49,405 bases of DNA from Gammaproteobacteria bacterium. Lineage in GTDB: Bacteria; Pseudomonadota; Gammaproteobacteria; Pseudomonadales; Azotimanducaceae. The notes under the pieces are model-generated. The model ran no database searches. It saw only the letters and a list, made by a program, of their open reading frames with translations, and was not told where the DNA came from. This document shows, piece after piece, positions 24,528 through 32,940 of the stretch. Numbering within the stretch: the first letter of the stretch is position 1; every line of letters begins with the position of its first letter. Where the stretch lies: assembly GCA_030433075.1 (NCBI GenBank), contig JAUILI010000011.1, forward strand, positions 1-49,405, given 5' to 3'. The position numbers and the translations under genes are program-made.

Positions 24528-25451
24528 ATGGCTCAGCAACCTTCCGTCGGCCCCTTTGTCGACTATTTAAAAACCCTCCAGGATTCCATCGTGTCGGCGC
24601 TCGAGGCGGCGGATGGGGAAGCGACCTTCCTCCGGGAGGAAATCGCGACGGACGGCGGTGGCCTTTCCCGGCCCCGGGTGCTCGCCGATGGCCCGGTGAT
24701 CGAAAAGGCGGCGGTACAGTTCACCCACTCCGTAGGTAAGGCCCTTCCTCCGGCGGCAACGGAGCGCCATCCGCATCTGGCCGGGCGCGGCTTCCAGGCC
24801 GGCGCCGTCTCCCTCATTGTTCACCCGCGCAACCCCTATGCCCCCACCACCCATATGAATATCCGCATGTTTGTGGTCGATGGCGCCGTGGATGAGCCTG
24901 GCGCTTGGTACTTTGGAGGCGGCTTCGACCTCACCCCCTACTACGGTTTCGATGACGACGCTCGCCATTGGCACAGCACCTGCGCAGCGGCGCTGGAAGG
25001 CCATGGGGAGGGGCTCTATCCCCGGTTGAAAGCGTGGTGCGACGATTACTTTGTGCTTACCCATCGCCAGGAACAGCGCGGCCTGGGCGGCATCTTCTTT
25101 GATGACTGGACGGAAGGGGGCTTCGAAGCCGCGCAGGCCATGACGCAAAGCGTTGGTAGCCACTTCTTGCCGGCGTACCTCCCTATCCTCGAGCGCCGCA
25201 AGGCCATGCCCTACGGCGAGCGGGAGCGGGACTTTCAGCTCTATCGCCGGGGACGCTACGCGGAGTTCAATTTGGCAATTGACCGGGGCACGAAGTACGG
25301 CATCCAGTCGGGCCGGCGCATCGAGTCGGTGCTGGCCTCCCTGCCGCCCCTCTGCACCTGGAAGTACAACTACCACCCGGATCCGGGAACGCCCGAGGCG
25401 GCCCTTTACGAACGCTACCTCGTACCCCGGGATTGGTTAGGTGATGCGTAA
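24528..25451 (+). CDS. hemF: oxygen-dependent coproporphyrinogen III oxidase HemF
   Basis: A 307-residue protein highly similar along its length to E. coli HemF. It contains [79 protein letters not shown] and [13 protein letters not shown] (segments listed separately), and ends with RDWLGDA. It carries out aerobic oxidative decarboxylation of coproporphyrinogen III to protoporphyrinogen IX in haem synthesis and works as a soluble dimer. The ATG at 24528 gives the usual N-terminus; ATGs at 24492 and 24498 would add 10-12 residues. It is divergent from the HMGCS-like gene (137-base gap) and convergent with the dipeptidase. The 306-base region after its stop holds DnaA-like boxes. Confidence 0.95.
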   Translation: MAQQPSVGPFVDYLKTLQDSIVSALEAADGEATFLREEIATDGGGLSRPRVLADGPVIEKAAVQFTHSVGKALPPAATERHPHLAGRGFQAGAVSLIVHPRNPYAPTTHMNIRMFVVDGAVDEPGAWYFGGGFDLTPYYGFDDDARHWHSTCAAALEGHGEGLYPRLKAWCDDYFVLTHRQEQRGLGGIFFDDWTEGGFEAAQAMTQSVGSHFLPAYLPILERRKAMPYGERERDFQLYRRGRYAEFNLAIDRGTKYGIQSGRRIESVLASLPPLCTWKYNYHPDPGTPEAALYERYLVPRDWLGDA

Positions 25452-25470
25452 GGAGCGTCAAATCTTTGGC

Positions 25471-25509
25471 GGTTGTCCACAAAATCTGTGGATAAGTTTG
25501 GGGACAACC
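25471..25509. repeat. nested inverted repeat with DnaA-like boxes
   Basis: The outer arms GGTTGTCC (25471-25478) and GGACAACC (25502-25509) are perfect inverted repeats. Inside them TCCACA (25476-25481) and TGTGGA (25487-25492) form a second dyad. The inner arms belong to two DnaA-like boxes in opposite orientation, so it may be a protein-binding dyad and not a terminator; no T-run follows. Confidence 0.7.
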
Positions 25510-25704
25510 GCTCGGCGTGGGCTTGGAGGCGAGAGGGACTGGGAACTTCTTTCCGCTGGTTAAAATTTGAACAATTAGTAAAAAATGAATAAAAACAGAT
25601 GGTTGAAGGCGCTTATTTGTGGAGAAACTGAGGAGGAAGGAGTAAACCTCGCCGTTTTGGCGTAGCCTTTCTAGGTGTGAATAACCTTTCTGACGTTATC
25701 CAAA
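25473..25704. other. DnaA-box cluster around an AT-rich tract (candidate replication origin or DnaA-binding locus)
   Basis: This is the main content of the 306-base gap (25452-25757) between hemF and the dipeptidase, which holds no convincing gene. Against TTATNCACA two sites match fully: 25487-25495 (TGTGGATAA) and 25676-25684 (TGTGAATAA), both in reverse orientation. Three more differ from TTATCCACA by one base: 25473-25481 (TTGTCCACA), 25618-25626 (TGTGGAGAA) and 25696-25704 (TTATCCAAA). Between them lies 25560-25600, where 35 of 41 bases are A or T, a plausible unwinding element in an otherwise GC-rich window. Against origin function, dnaA, dnaN, gyrB, parAB and rpmH are not in the window. 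A datA- or DARS-like regulatory site is the alternative. Confidence 0.5.
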
Positions 25705-25717
25705 GCTGACAGCGAGC

Positions 25718-25743
25718 GCCCGAGGCCCCGCCGGGCCTCGGGC
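25718..25743. terminator. strong GC hairpin after the dipeptidase gene
   Basis: GCCCGAGGCCC (25718-25728) pairs perfectly with GGGCCTCGGGC (25733-25743) around a CGCC loop, 15 bases beyond the dipeptidase stop on the minus strand. There is no U-tract on either side, so it is a terminator-like or RNA-protecting stem more than a classical intrinsic terminator. Confidence 0.5.
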
Positions 25744-25757
25744 ACCTCCAACCCGTC

Positions 25758-27029
25758 CTAGCTTCGGCCCTTGCCCCGGGGATAGGCATCCACCACGCGC
25801 CACACCCGCAGCAGGTTGCCGGACAAAATCCCCTTGATTTCCCCTTCGCTGTAGCCCCGGGAGAGAAGCCCCGCAATCAGGTGGGGGTAGGACGCGACAT
25901 CTCGCATGCCGATAGGGAGCGTATCCCCCACGCCGTCGAAGTCCGTACCAATGCCAACGGCATCGATGCCTGCGATGCCGGCCAGGTAGTCAACGTGATC
26001 CAGGACGTGCTCCAGGGTGGCCCGGAGATAGGGGTTTTCCTCGGCATAGGCAGCGCGCCAGGCTTTCGCGGCTTGGCTATCTCGTGCTTCCCCGCTCTCC
26101 CGTAGGTAGGCCTGGAATGCCTGGGTGGCCTGTTCGCTGCTTCGACGGGAGGCTTGGCTGAGGAAGGAGGAGCCGATGTTGACCATGATGACGCCGCCCT
26201 TTTCGCCGATGGCCCGGAGCAGATCGTCGTCCGGGTTGCGAAGGAAGCCCGGGATGAAATGGCGCGCGCTGGAATGGGAGGCAATGACCGGTACGGCGGA
26301 AAGCTCGAGGATCTGGTAGGCCGCCTTGTCGGACACGTGGGAGAGATCCAGCATGATGCCCGCGTCGTTTAGGGCCGGCACCAGGGACTTCCCGAGGGGC
26401 GATAGCCCATCCCAGCGCTCGTTAATGTCGTAGGAAGAGTCGGAGAGCGCGTTGCTGCGAGAGTGGGCCAGGGACGCGTAGCGAATGCCCCGCTCCCGCC
26501 AGTGCGCCACTTCCTCTACGGAGCGAATGGGGCCCGCATTTTCCATACCCATGGGGAGGGAGATCTTGCCCGCATGGAAGTTCGCGACGAGTTCCCCGGG
26601 GCTTTTTGCGAGGGCGAATTTGTCCGGGTCCGCGGCAACCAGGGCCTCCACGGAATCAATGAGGCGATCGGCGAGCACCGAGCCCTGGTCCTGGGCGTCG
26701 ACGTCCGCAGGGATATAGATGGACATGAAGGGGGCATCCAAGCCGCCGGCCACGGCCCGGGGGTAGTCAAAGTCCCCGCCCTCCGTGGCCTCGCTCACGT
26801 CCACCCAGCCACGCTCCAGGCGATAGGGTACATCGACGTGCGTATCGAGAATGATGCTTTCCGCAGCAATGCGCCGGGCTTCCGGAAGGAAAGCTTGGAT
26901 CTCGGGAGCCAGGCTTGGGATTCGCTCGGCGAGGCCCTGGCCGTAGCCCGGCGGGTGGGCGTCCCCGGCCTGGGCCAGGGACGCAAGGGTGAGGGCCGAA
27001 AGGGTCCATGCTAGAGTCAAACGTCGCAT
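25758..27029 (-). CDS. exported membrane-dipeptidase-family (M19) zinc dipeptidase
   Basis: A 423-residue protein with a signal peptide (MRRLTLAWTLSALTLASLAQA, cut likely after residue 21), so it acts in the periplasm or outside. It has the binuclear zinc ligands of renal dipeptidase-type enzymes: His64 and Asp66 (DTHVDVPY), Glu163 (MGMENAGP), His231 (DLSHVSD) and His252 (ASHSSAR). GTDFDGVGDTLP near the end is also typical. It hydrolyses dipeptides, including some with D-residues, at the N-terminal side. It is divergent from nhaC (87-base gap) and convergent with hemF. It could feed the POT peptide transporter, though these lie in different units. Confidence 0.9.
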   Translation of the reverse strand: MRRLTLAWTLSALTLASLAQAGDAHPPGYGQGLAERIPSLAPEIQAFLPEARRIAAESIILDTHVDVPYRLERGWVDVSEATEGGDFDYPRAVAGGLDAPFMSIYIPADVDAQDQGSVLADRLIDSVEALVAADPDKFALAKSPGELVANFHAGKISLPMGMENAGPIRSVEEVAHWRERGIRYASLAHSRSNALSDSSYDINERWDGLSPLGKSLVPALNDAGIMLDLSHVSDKAAYQILELSAVPVIASHSSARHFIPGFLRNPDDDLLRAIGEKGGVIMVNIGSSFLSQASRRSSEQATQAFQAYLRESGEARDSQAAKAWRAAYAEENPYLRATLEHVLDHVDYLAGIAGIDAVGIGTDFDGVGDTLPIGMRDVASYPHLIAGLLSRGYSEGEIKGILSGNLLRVWRVVDAYPRGKGRS

Positions 27030-27116
27030 CGCGGTCTCCTAGTGGGTAAGCGTCGCGCCCGAAACGCCGGGGCCATGGCCTGAGCCTAGCACCGGCGCAG
27101 TTCTCGCCCAAAGCCC

Positions 27117-28586
27117 ATGGGAGTCGCCGTGACCGCTGCGGAAAAATCCTCTCCGAGCCTGCTTGAGGCCCTCTTCCCCATCGCCCTTCTGGTCAGCCTC
27201 CTAGGGGCCTCCGTTGCCGTTTATGGAGAAGACAGCTCCTACGGCCCCAACCAGATCGCCCTGCTCCTCGCAGCCCTCGTGGCCGGGCTCCTGGGTCTGC
27301 GCCATGGCCATCGCTGGCCCACCCTTGAAGCGGCGGTGGTGCGGGCCATTTCCGTCACCATGCCCGCTTGCCTCATTCTTTTGGCCGTGGGGGCCCTCAT
27401 TGGCGCCTGGATTCTCTCCGGCACCGTGCCCTATTTGATTTTGCTGGCCGCGGAGCTCCTCTCCCCCAACTGGTACTACGCGGCCTGCTGCCTCATTTGT
27501 GCGCTGATCTCCCTCTCCATTGGTAGCTCCTGGACCACCGCGGGGACCGTGGGCATTGCCCTTATGGGGGCGGCGGAGGCGCTGGGGCTCTCGCCCATGA
27601 TCACCGCCGGCGCCATCATCTCCGGCGCCTATTTCGGGGACAAAATGTCGCCCCTTTCGGAGACCACAAATCTTGCCGCCGCCGTGGCCGAGGCCGATCT
27701 CTTCGCCCATATCCGCAACATGCTGTGGACCGCCCTGCCCGCCCTGGCCATCGCCCTGCTGCTCTTTTCTTGGCTCAGCGCCGCGCCGGAGGGGGCGAGC
27801 GCCGATGTCTTTGCCCAGCTGGCGACGGCGCTTGAAGCGGAATATGACCTCGGGCCCCTAAGCCTCCTGCCCCTCCTGCTTCTGCTGGCGCTGTCCGTGC
27901 TGCGCTTCCCTCCGGTGCCGGTGATCGCCGCGGGTACGCTGCTGGCTTTGCTGCTCGCGCTGCTGACCCAATACCCCGCAGCCCTGTCCCAGGCGCCCGC
28001 AGGGCTCGAGGGCCTCCCGGCGGCCCTCGCTGGATGCTGGACCGTGCTCTACGCGGGCTTTGAAAGCCAAAGCAGTGTGGAAAGCGTTGCCAGCCTCCTC
28101 ACCCGGGGGGGCATGGCGAGCATGCTCAATACGGTTTGGCTGATCCTCTGCGCCATGGTTTTCGCTGGGGTGATGGAAGCCACGGGGGCCCTGGCGCGCC
28201 TCGTATCCGCCATCCTTTCCCTGGTTCGCGGGGTGGCAAGCCTTCAGGTGTCGACCCTGGTAACGGCCTTGGTGACCAACATTCTGGCCGCGGATCAGTA
28301 CATGGGCGTTTCCATACCTGGACGCCTATTCCAAGGGGCCTACGCTCGCCGCGGGGTGCATCGCCTGAATCTGTCCCGGAATCTTGAGGACGGGGGCACG
28401 CTTACCTCCGTGCTCGTGCCCTGGAACACCTGCGGGGCCTACATGGCCGCCACCCTGGGGGTGGGCACGTTGGCCTACCTGCCCTTTTGCTTTTTCAATA
28501 TGGCGTCCTTTAGCGTTGCAGTGCTTTGGGCCTTCCTGGGCATTGGCTTGGTGGCGCCGGAGACCGAAGCAGAGCCCGCCCCCTAG
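27117..28586 (+). CDS. NhaC-family Na+/H+ antiporter
   Basis: A 489-residue protein with about 11-12 membrane segments. It carries the NhaC hallmark GAYFGDKMSPLSETTNLAAA split between GAIISGAYFGDK and MSPLSETTNL, plus SIGSSWTTAGTVG and a later LVTALVTNILAADQYMG. Such proteins exchange sodium for protons; some homologues swap malate, lactate or other organic ions. The annotated ATG at 27117 lacks a clear ribosome site. A GTG at 27129 is preceded by GGGAG 5 bases before and may be the real start. It is followed at 38 bases by a lactonase and a hydrolase on the same strand. Coupling of transport to these enzymes is possible but not shown. Confidence 0.85.
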   Translation: MGVAVTAAEKSSPSLLEALFPIALLVSLLGASVAVYGEDSSYGPNQIALLLAALVAGLLGLRHGHRWPTLEAAVVRAISVTMPACLILLAVGALIGAWILSGTVPYLILLAAELLSPNWYYAACCLICALISLSIGSSWTTAGTVGIALMGAAEALGLSPMITAGAIISGAYFGDKMSPLSETTNLAAAVAEADLFAHIRNMLWTALPALAIALLLFSWLSAAPEGASADVFAQLATALEAEYDLGPLSLLPLLLLLALSVLRFPPVPVIAAGTLLALLLALLTQYPAALSQAPAGLEGLPAALAGCWTVLYAGFESQSSVESVASLLTRGGMASMLNTVWLILCAMVFAGVMEATGALARLVSAILSLVRGVASLQVSTLVTALVTNILAADQYMGVSIPGRLFQGAYARRGVHRLNLSRNLEDGGTLTSVLVPWNTCGAYMAATLGVGTLAYLPFCFFNMASFSVAVLWAFLGIGLVAPETEAEPAP

Positions 28587-28624
28587 GGGTGGGGAGAACG
28601 GGTTTTTTGAGGGGGAGAGGATTC

Positions 28625-29569
28625 ATGGAAGCACAGGACACTTGGGGGGAAAGCACCCTCATCACGGAGGGCCTTCGCTTTCCCGAAGGCCCCGTAGCCC
28701 TGCCCGATGGGCGGGTGCTGCTGGTGGAGATTGCTCGGGGCACGATCACGGAGGTGGCCCCCGATGGTACGCAGCGCATCGTAGCGACCCCGGGCGGAGG
28801 CCCCAACGGCGCGGCCCTCGGTCCCGATGGCGCCCTCTACATCTGTAATAACGGCGGCTTCGAGTGGCATGAGCGGGACGGCCGGCTCTATCCCGGGGAT
28901 CAACCCGCGGACTACAGCGGTGGCCGCATCGAACGTCTTGATCTCACCACGGGAGAACTCACCGTTCTCTATGACGCCTGCGACGGTCGCCCGCTTTGCG
29001 GCCCCAACGACCTCGTGTTCGATCGCACCGGTGGCTTTTGGTTTACCGATCATGGCAAGAATCGCCCTCAGGACCGGGACCGCACCGGGGTGTTTTACGC
29101 CCGAGCCGATGGCAGCGAGATCAAGCAGGTTCTGTTCCCCCTTGAGGGACCGAATGGCATTGGGCTGTCCCCGGCGGAGGATGCCCTCTATGTCGCGGAA
29201 ACCCTGACCGGACGGGTTTGGGAATGGCGCCTCGCTGGCCCGGGCACGCTCGTCTCTGAGCGCCGGGACCGCCCCGACGGAGGGCGCCTTCTCCCCGCGC
29301 CTCCGGGGTACCTGCTCTACGATTCTCTTGCCGTGGACAGCCTGGGGCGGGTATGCGTAGCCACCCTGATTCAGGGGGGGATCACGGTGATCGACCCCGT
29401 GGCCAATACGGCGGAGCTTCGCCGCTTCGACGATATTCTCACCACCAACATCTGCTTTGGCGGCCCGGACCTTCGGACGGCGTTCCTCACCCTGTCTTCC
29501 ACGGGGCGGCTGGTGAGCGTGCCCTGGGATGCCCCCGGGCTTGCCTTGAACTTCGGCGGGGAGGCCTAG
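28625..29569 (+). CDS. SMP-30/gluconolactonase/LRE-family protein
   Basis: A 314-residue six-bladed beta-propeller of the SMP-30 family. Expected metal-binding residues are in LRFPEGPVAL (Glu), CGPNDLVFD (Asn) and a late aspartate. Blade repeats such as LPDGRVLLVE, LGPDGALYICNN and LSPAEDALYVAET are visible. These calcium- or zinc-dependent enzymes open sugar or other lactones. There is no signal peptide. The ATG at 28625 has GGGGGAG about 8 bases upstream; a longer frame overlaps nhaC and was rejected. One base separates it from the following hydrolase, so they form a tight pair. The real lactone is unknown. Confidence 0.85.
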   Translation: MEAQDTWGESTLITEGLRFPEGPVALPDGRVLLVEIARGTITEVAPDGTQRIVATPGGGPNGAALGPDGALYICNNGGFEWHERDGRLYPGDQPADYSGGRIERLDLTTGELTVLYDACDGRPLCGPNDLVFDRTGGFWFTDHGKNRPQDRDRTGVFYARADGSEIKQVLFPLEGPNGIGLSPAEDALYVAETLTGRVWEWRLAGPGTLVSERRDRPDGGRLLPAPPGYLLYDSLAVDSLGRVCVATLIQGGITVIDPVANTAELRRFDDILTTNICFGGPDLRTAFLTLSSTGRLVSVPWDAPGLALNFGGEA

Positions 29570-29570
29570 C

Positions 29571-30341
29571 ATGGAAAAGTCCCTGACGCGGAACGGGGTG
29601 ACGCTCTTCTATGAGGTGCTCGGGTCCGGCCCTACCCTCCTTTTGAGCCATGGCTTTGGGGCCTCGGCGGCCATGTGGGCTCCCCAGCGCGAGGCGCTGA
29701 GCGCGAAGCACCGCCTGATTCTTTGGGATATGCGCGGCCACGCCCGTAGCGATAGCCCGGAGGATCCCGCCGCCTACAGCGAGGCGGAGACGGTGGCGGA
29801 TATGGCCGCCATCCTCGATGCGGAAGGCGCGGCCTCGGCCCTTGTCGGAGGCCTGTCCCTCGGGGGCTATATGTCGCTGGCCTTTGCCCTTTCCCACCCG
29901 GAGCGCGTCGACGGGCTCCTGCTTTTCGATACGGGGCCGGGGTACAAGCAGGATGAGGCCCGGGAGAAGTGGAACGGCTTCGCCCGGCGCCAGGCGGAAA
30001 AATACGAAAGCCGGGGTCTTGAGGCTGCACCGAAGGGACCTGAGACGGAAGGGGCAGCCCACCGTTCGGCCACGGGCCTCGCCAATGCGGCGCGAGGCAT
30101 GCTCGCGCAGGTCAACGCGCGGGTGATGCTAGGGCTCGACTCAATCGCCGTGCCCACCCTGGTCCTCGTGGGCGCTGAGGATAAGCCCTATCTGGGCGCC
30201 GCAGACTACATGGCGCGGAAGATTCCCGGCGCGTCCCAGGTGGTGTTGCCGGCGGCGGGCCATGCGGCGAATTTGGATCAGCCCGAGGCCTTCAACGCCG
30301 CGGTGCTGAGCTTCCTAGAGGACCACTTTTCCCGGGCCTAA
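29571..30341 (+). CDS. alpha/beta hydrolase
   Basis: A 256-residue alpha/beta hydrolase close to 3-oxoadipate-enol-lactonase or haloperoxidase-like members. It has LLLSHGFGAS (oxyanion HG), WDMRGHARSD, nucleophile Ser96 in GGLSLGGY, a candidate Asp in GAEDKPYL and His in PAAGHAANLDQP. Probably cytoplasmic. It starts 1 base after the SMP-30 gene and most likely shares its transcript, which suggests sequential hydrolysis of a lactone- or ester-containing compound. The next gene (exbD) has its own promoter-like sequence. Substrate cannot be called. Confidence 0.85.
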   Translation: MEKSLTRNGVTLFYEVLGSGPTLLLSHGFGASAAMWAPQREALSAKHRLILWDMRGHARSDSPEDPAAYSEAETVADMAAILDAEGAASALVGGLSLGGYMSLAFALSHPERVDGLLLFDTGPGYKQDEAREKWNGFARRQAEKYESRGLEAAPKGPETEGAAHRSATGLANAARGMLAQVNARVMLGLDSIAVPTLVLVGAEDKPYLGAADYMARKIPGASQVVLPAAGHAANLDQPEAFNAAVLSFLEDHFSRA

Positions 30342-30344
30342 GGG

Positions 30345-30372
30345 TTGTGAACTGTGCTGCCCCGTGTACACT
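30345..30372 (+). promoter_or_regulatory. possible promoter and 5' leader hairpin for exbD
   Basis: TTGTGA at 30345-30350 and TACACT at 30367-30372 are spaced by 16 bases, just after the hydrolase stop. The leader that follows has a small CCGC-TTCG-GCGG hairpin at 30399-30410, and AGGAG lies at 30428-30432 before the GTG start. Confidence 0.45.
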
Positions 30373-30441
30373 CCAGAGCCTTGGGTAGGGACTAAAAACC
30401 GCTTCGGCGGCCCAGGGTCAAAGCAATAGGAGAATTTATTC

Positions 30442-30858
30442 GTGCGACGTCGGCTTGGAGCCCCGCAAGAGGATGACGAAAGCTCGATCGATTTGACGCC
30501 CATGCTGGACGTCGTTTTCATCATGCTCATCTTCTTTATTGTGACCGCCACCTTCATTAAGGAAGTGGGCTTGGATCTGAACTCTCCTGATCCGAACAAA
30601 ACGCCGCCGCCCCCGGACCCCGACAAGCAGAGCATCGTGGTGAAGATCACCAACCGGGATCGCATCGTGATCGCTCAGCGTGACGTGGACTGGCGTTCCG
30701 TGCGGGCCAACATCGAGCGGCTCCACGCAGAAAATCCGGAGGCTCCGGTGGTCGTGGTTCCCCACGCGGATTCCTCCACCGGCGCCCTCATCCACATCAT
30801 GGACTCGGCGCGGCAAGCGGGGGTTTATGATGTGAAGCTCGGGAACATGGCCGAGTAG
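30442..30858 (+). CDS. ExbD/TolR-family biopolymer transport protein
   Basis: A 138-residue ExbD/TolR protein. A short cytoplasmic N-terminus is followed by one membrane helix carrying the conserved aspartate (DLTPMLDVVFIML, Asp23), then a proline-rich hinge and a periplasmic domain (KITNRDRIVI, VVVVPHADSSTG). These form the proton channel with ExbB/TolQ and energise TonB- or Tol-type systems. It starts with GTG, with AGGAG 9 bases upstream. No exbB, tolQ, tonB or second exbD is adjacent, so it is a lone member with its own promoter-like element and a strong terminator. It must rely on ExbB-type proteins from elsewhere. Confidence 0.9.
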   Translation: MRRRLGAPQEDDESSIDLTPMLDVVFIMLIFFIVTATFIKEVGLDLNSPDPNKTPPPPDPDKQSIVVKITNRDRIVIAQRDVDWRSVRANIERLHAENPEAPVVVVPHADSSTGALIHIMDSARQAGVYDVKLGNMAE

Positions 30859-30875
30859 GCCTCCCGGGTATGAAG

Positions 30876-30904
30876 AAGCGCGCCCCCCGGGCGCGCTTTT
30901 TTTT
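30876..30904 (+). terminator. intrinsic terminator after exbD
   Basis: A 10-base stem AAGCGCGCCC / GGGCGCGCTT with a CCC loop at 30876-30898 runs into eight T in all. It lies 18 bases beyond the exbD stop and 10 bases before the end of the convergent nucleoside transporter. Confidence 0.9.
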
Positions 30905-30913
30905 GCCTTCGAT

Positions 30914-32155
30914 TTAGAGGCCTGACATCAGGCCCATCATGGCCCCCGTGCTCAGGGTGGCCAGATTCCCGGAGATGAGGGTTTTCGGCGCGAGGGCCAG
31001 GATGTCCTCCCGGCGCTCCGGGCACATGCCCAAAAGGCCTCCGATCATGATGCCGAGGGAGCCCAGGTTCGCGAAGCCGCAGAGGGCGTAGGTCATGATG
31101 ATCGTGCTGCGCTCGCTGAGGGCGCCGTCCCCGAGGCCCGTGAGCTGCAGGTAGGCCACGAATTCATTCAGGATGATCTTGCTGCCGAGAAGTGCCCCGG
31201 CGGCGCCGGCTTCGCTCCAGGGAACGCCAATGGCCCAGGCCAGGGGGGCCAGAAGCCAACCGAGGAGGCGCTCAAGGGTTAGGGGGGCGTCCGCGATCTC
31301 CGGGCCGAGGCCCAGCAGGCTGTTGGCCAGGGCCGTTAGGGACAGAAACACCACCAGCATGGCCACCACTGCCGCGGCCAGGCGTAAGCCGTCGAGGGTG
31401 CTTTGCGTAATGGCATCCATGGTGGAGCCATAGCTGACCATGGGCGCGTTGCTCGCGCCGTCCGTGGTGTGCTCCGAGGGCACCATGATGTGGGCCATGA
31501 CAATGGCGGCGGGGACGCTCATGACCGAGGCAGCGAGAATGTGGCCGAGGGCGCCCGGGAGCGCAGGCTCAAGCACCGTGGCGTAGAGAATCATCATGGT
31601 CCCGGCCACCGTGGCCATGCCGCAGGTCAGCACAATAAACAGCTCCCCTCGGCTGAGGCGTGGCAGCATGGGCCGGATCGCCAGCGGTGCTTCCACCATC
31701 CCCACAAAAATGGACACCGCAGCGCCGAGGCCCACGGCGCCCCCGACCTTTAGGGTTTTGCGGAGAAGGCGGCTGAAGCCGCTCACCAGCAAGGGCAGGA
31801 TGCGCCAGTGCCAGCCCAGGCCCGCAAGCACGGTGAAGAGCAGGATTTGGGGCACCACGCGAAAGGCGAGCACCGTGCCATTTTCCGGGGCGGTCACCGC
31901 GAAGGGCGTGGGCCCGCCGCTTAGGTAGGCAAAGAGGAACTGGGCGCCGGCAAGGCTTGCCTCCTCCAGGAGCGCCACCACGGCGTTGAGGCTTAGGAGT
32001 GCATCCCGAAGCGGCGCAACCTTAACCAGCGCCAGGGCAATGACGGCTTGGAAAAGCATACCCATGGCGATGAGGCGCCAGGACACCCGGCTGCGCTGTT
32101 CGGAAACGAGCCAGGCGAGCCCTAAAAGGGCCACGAGGCCAAGAATTGCCTGCAT
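30914..32155 (-). CDS. concentrative nucleoside transporter (CNT/NupC family)
   Basis: A 413-residue membrane protein with about ten membrane segments. CNT hallmarks include FVGMVEAPLAIRP, FIVLTCGMATVAGTMM, AAIVMAHIMVPSE, SKIILNEFVAY and the C-terminal TYALCGFANLGSLGIMIGG (quoted in parts). Members import nucleosides with protons or sodium. The ATG at 32155 follows AGGAG; a longer N-terminal frame was rejected. Single gene, divergent from the CPT-like kinase. It adds to scavenging of nucleic-acid breakdown products. Confidence 0.9.
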   Translation of the reverse strand: MQAILGLVALLGLAWLVSEQRSRVSWRLIAMGMLFQAVIALALVKVAPLRDALLSLNAVVALLEEASLAGAQFLFAYLSGGPTPFAVTAPENGTVLAFRVVPQILLFTVLAGLGWHWRILPLLVSGFSRLLRKTLKVGGAVGLGAAVSIFVGMVEAPLAIRPMLPRLSRGELFIVLTCGMATVAGTMMILYATVLEPALPGALGHILAASVMSVPAAIVMAHIMVPSEHTTDGASNAPMVSYGSTMDAITQSTLDGLRLAAAVVAMLVVFLSLTALANSLLGLGPEIADAPLTLERLLGWLLAPLAWAIGVPWSEAGAAGALLGSKIILNEFVAYLQLTGLGDGALSERSTIIMTYALCGFANLGSLGIMIGGLLGMCPERREDILALAPKTLISGNLATLSTGAMMGLMSGL

Positions 32156-32289
32156 GGAAAGCTCCTGCCGCTGGGCCAAAGGGCGGAAGTGTACACGCAT
32201 CCTTCCTAAGGCTTTGAATCCAGTCGCCGCGCCCTTGCATCCCGGAGCGCCCTCGCCTACCTTCGCGCGTTCCTGGAAGGGAGGAACCC

Positions 32290-32940
32290 ATGACCCCTGG
32301 CCGTATCGTGTTGCTCAATGGCGCCTCAAGCGCTGGGAAAACGACCCTTGCCCGCGCCTTTCAAGATCAGCGCCAGGAGCCCTGGTTCCACCTGGCCCTG
32401 GATCAATTTCGCGATGGCATGCCGCCGGCCTATCGGGGGCTTAACTCTCCGGAGGGCTGCCCCGGCGCCCGCGGCCTGAACGTGGTCCCCGTTACCCGGG
32501 GCGAGCGCCGCGTGACCGAGGTGCGCTTTGGCGATGTGGGGCAGCGCATGCTGGCCGGTATGCATCGGGCGATCCGCGCCTTCGCGCTCGCCGGGAACGA
32601 TGTGGTGGTTGACGACCTCTGTTTGGAGCCCAGCATTCTCGAAGACTATTTGGTGGCCCTGGAGGGGCTCTGGGTGCTCTTTGTGGCGGTGCGGGCGCCC
32701 CTTGAGGTGGTGCAGGCGCGGGAAGATGCGCGCCCCGGCCGATTCCCCGGCACGGCCTACTCCCATTTCGATGCGGTACACGCCCACGGCGTCTATGACC
32801 TTGAAGTGGATACGGGCGCCGAGGGCCCGGAGGGCTGCGCCCGGCAGATCTCGACCTTTATCGACGCGGGGCTGGAACCCTCGGCCTTCGACCGCCTTCG
32901 GCAATCCGGAAGCGCCAAGGCTCTCGGTTCGCCGTTATGA
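32290..32940 (+). CDS. chloramphenicol-phosphotransferase-like kinase
   Basis: A 216-residue P-loop kinase of the CPT family. Walker A is NGASSAGKTT at residues 10-19, a likely catalytic aspartate is Asp38 in LALDQF, and VVVDDLCLEP and VAVRAPLEVVQAREDARPGR (in parts) follow the family pattern. Chloramphenicol 3-O-phosphotransferase of Streptomyces venezuelae is the founding member, but most homologues in non-producers have an unknown substrate. It overlaps the POT transporter start by 4 bases (ATGA), hence a coupled pair. Acting on an imported small molecule is possible; resistance is not implied by anything in the context. Confidence 0.8.
   Translation: MTPGRIVLLNGASSAGKTTLARAFQDQRQEPWFHLALDQFRDGMPPAYRGLNSPEGCPGARGLNVVPVTRGERRVTEVRFGDVGQRMLAGMHRAIRAFALAGNDVVVDDLCLEPSILEDYLVALEGLWVLFVAVRAPLEVVQAREDARPGRFPGTAYSHFDAVHAHGVYDLEVDTGAEGPEGCARQISTFIDAGLEPSAFDRLRQSGSAKALGSPL

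Noticed and set aside
24567-25376. 269-codon open frame on the minus strand opposite hemF
   Set aside because: HemF is unambiguous on the plus strand, and the reverse frame has no family resemblance.
25718-25743. Classical Rho-independent terminator
   Set aside because: The stem is perfect but no T-run follows on either strand, so only a hairpin is claimed.
28583-29572. 329-codon open frame on the minus strand opposite the SMP-30 gene
   Set aside because: Shadow of a well-supported beta-propeller gene; no motif or ribosome site.
32290-32940. Chloramphenicol resistance gene
   Set aside because: Family membership only; no mobile element or resistance context, and most CPT homologues have other or unknown substrates.
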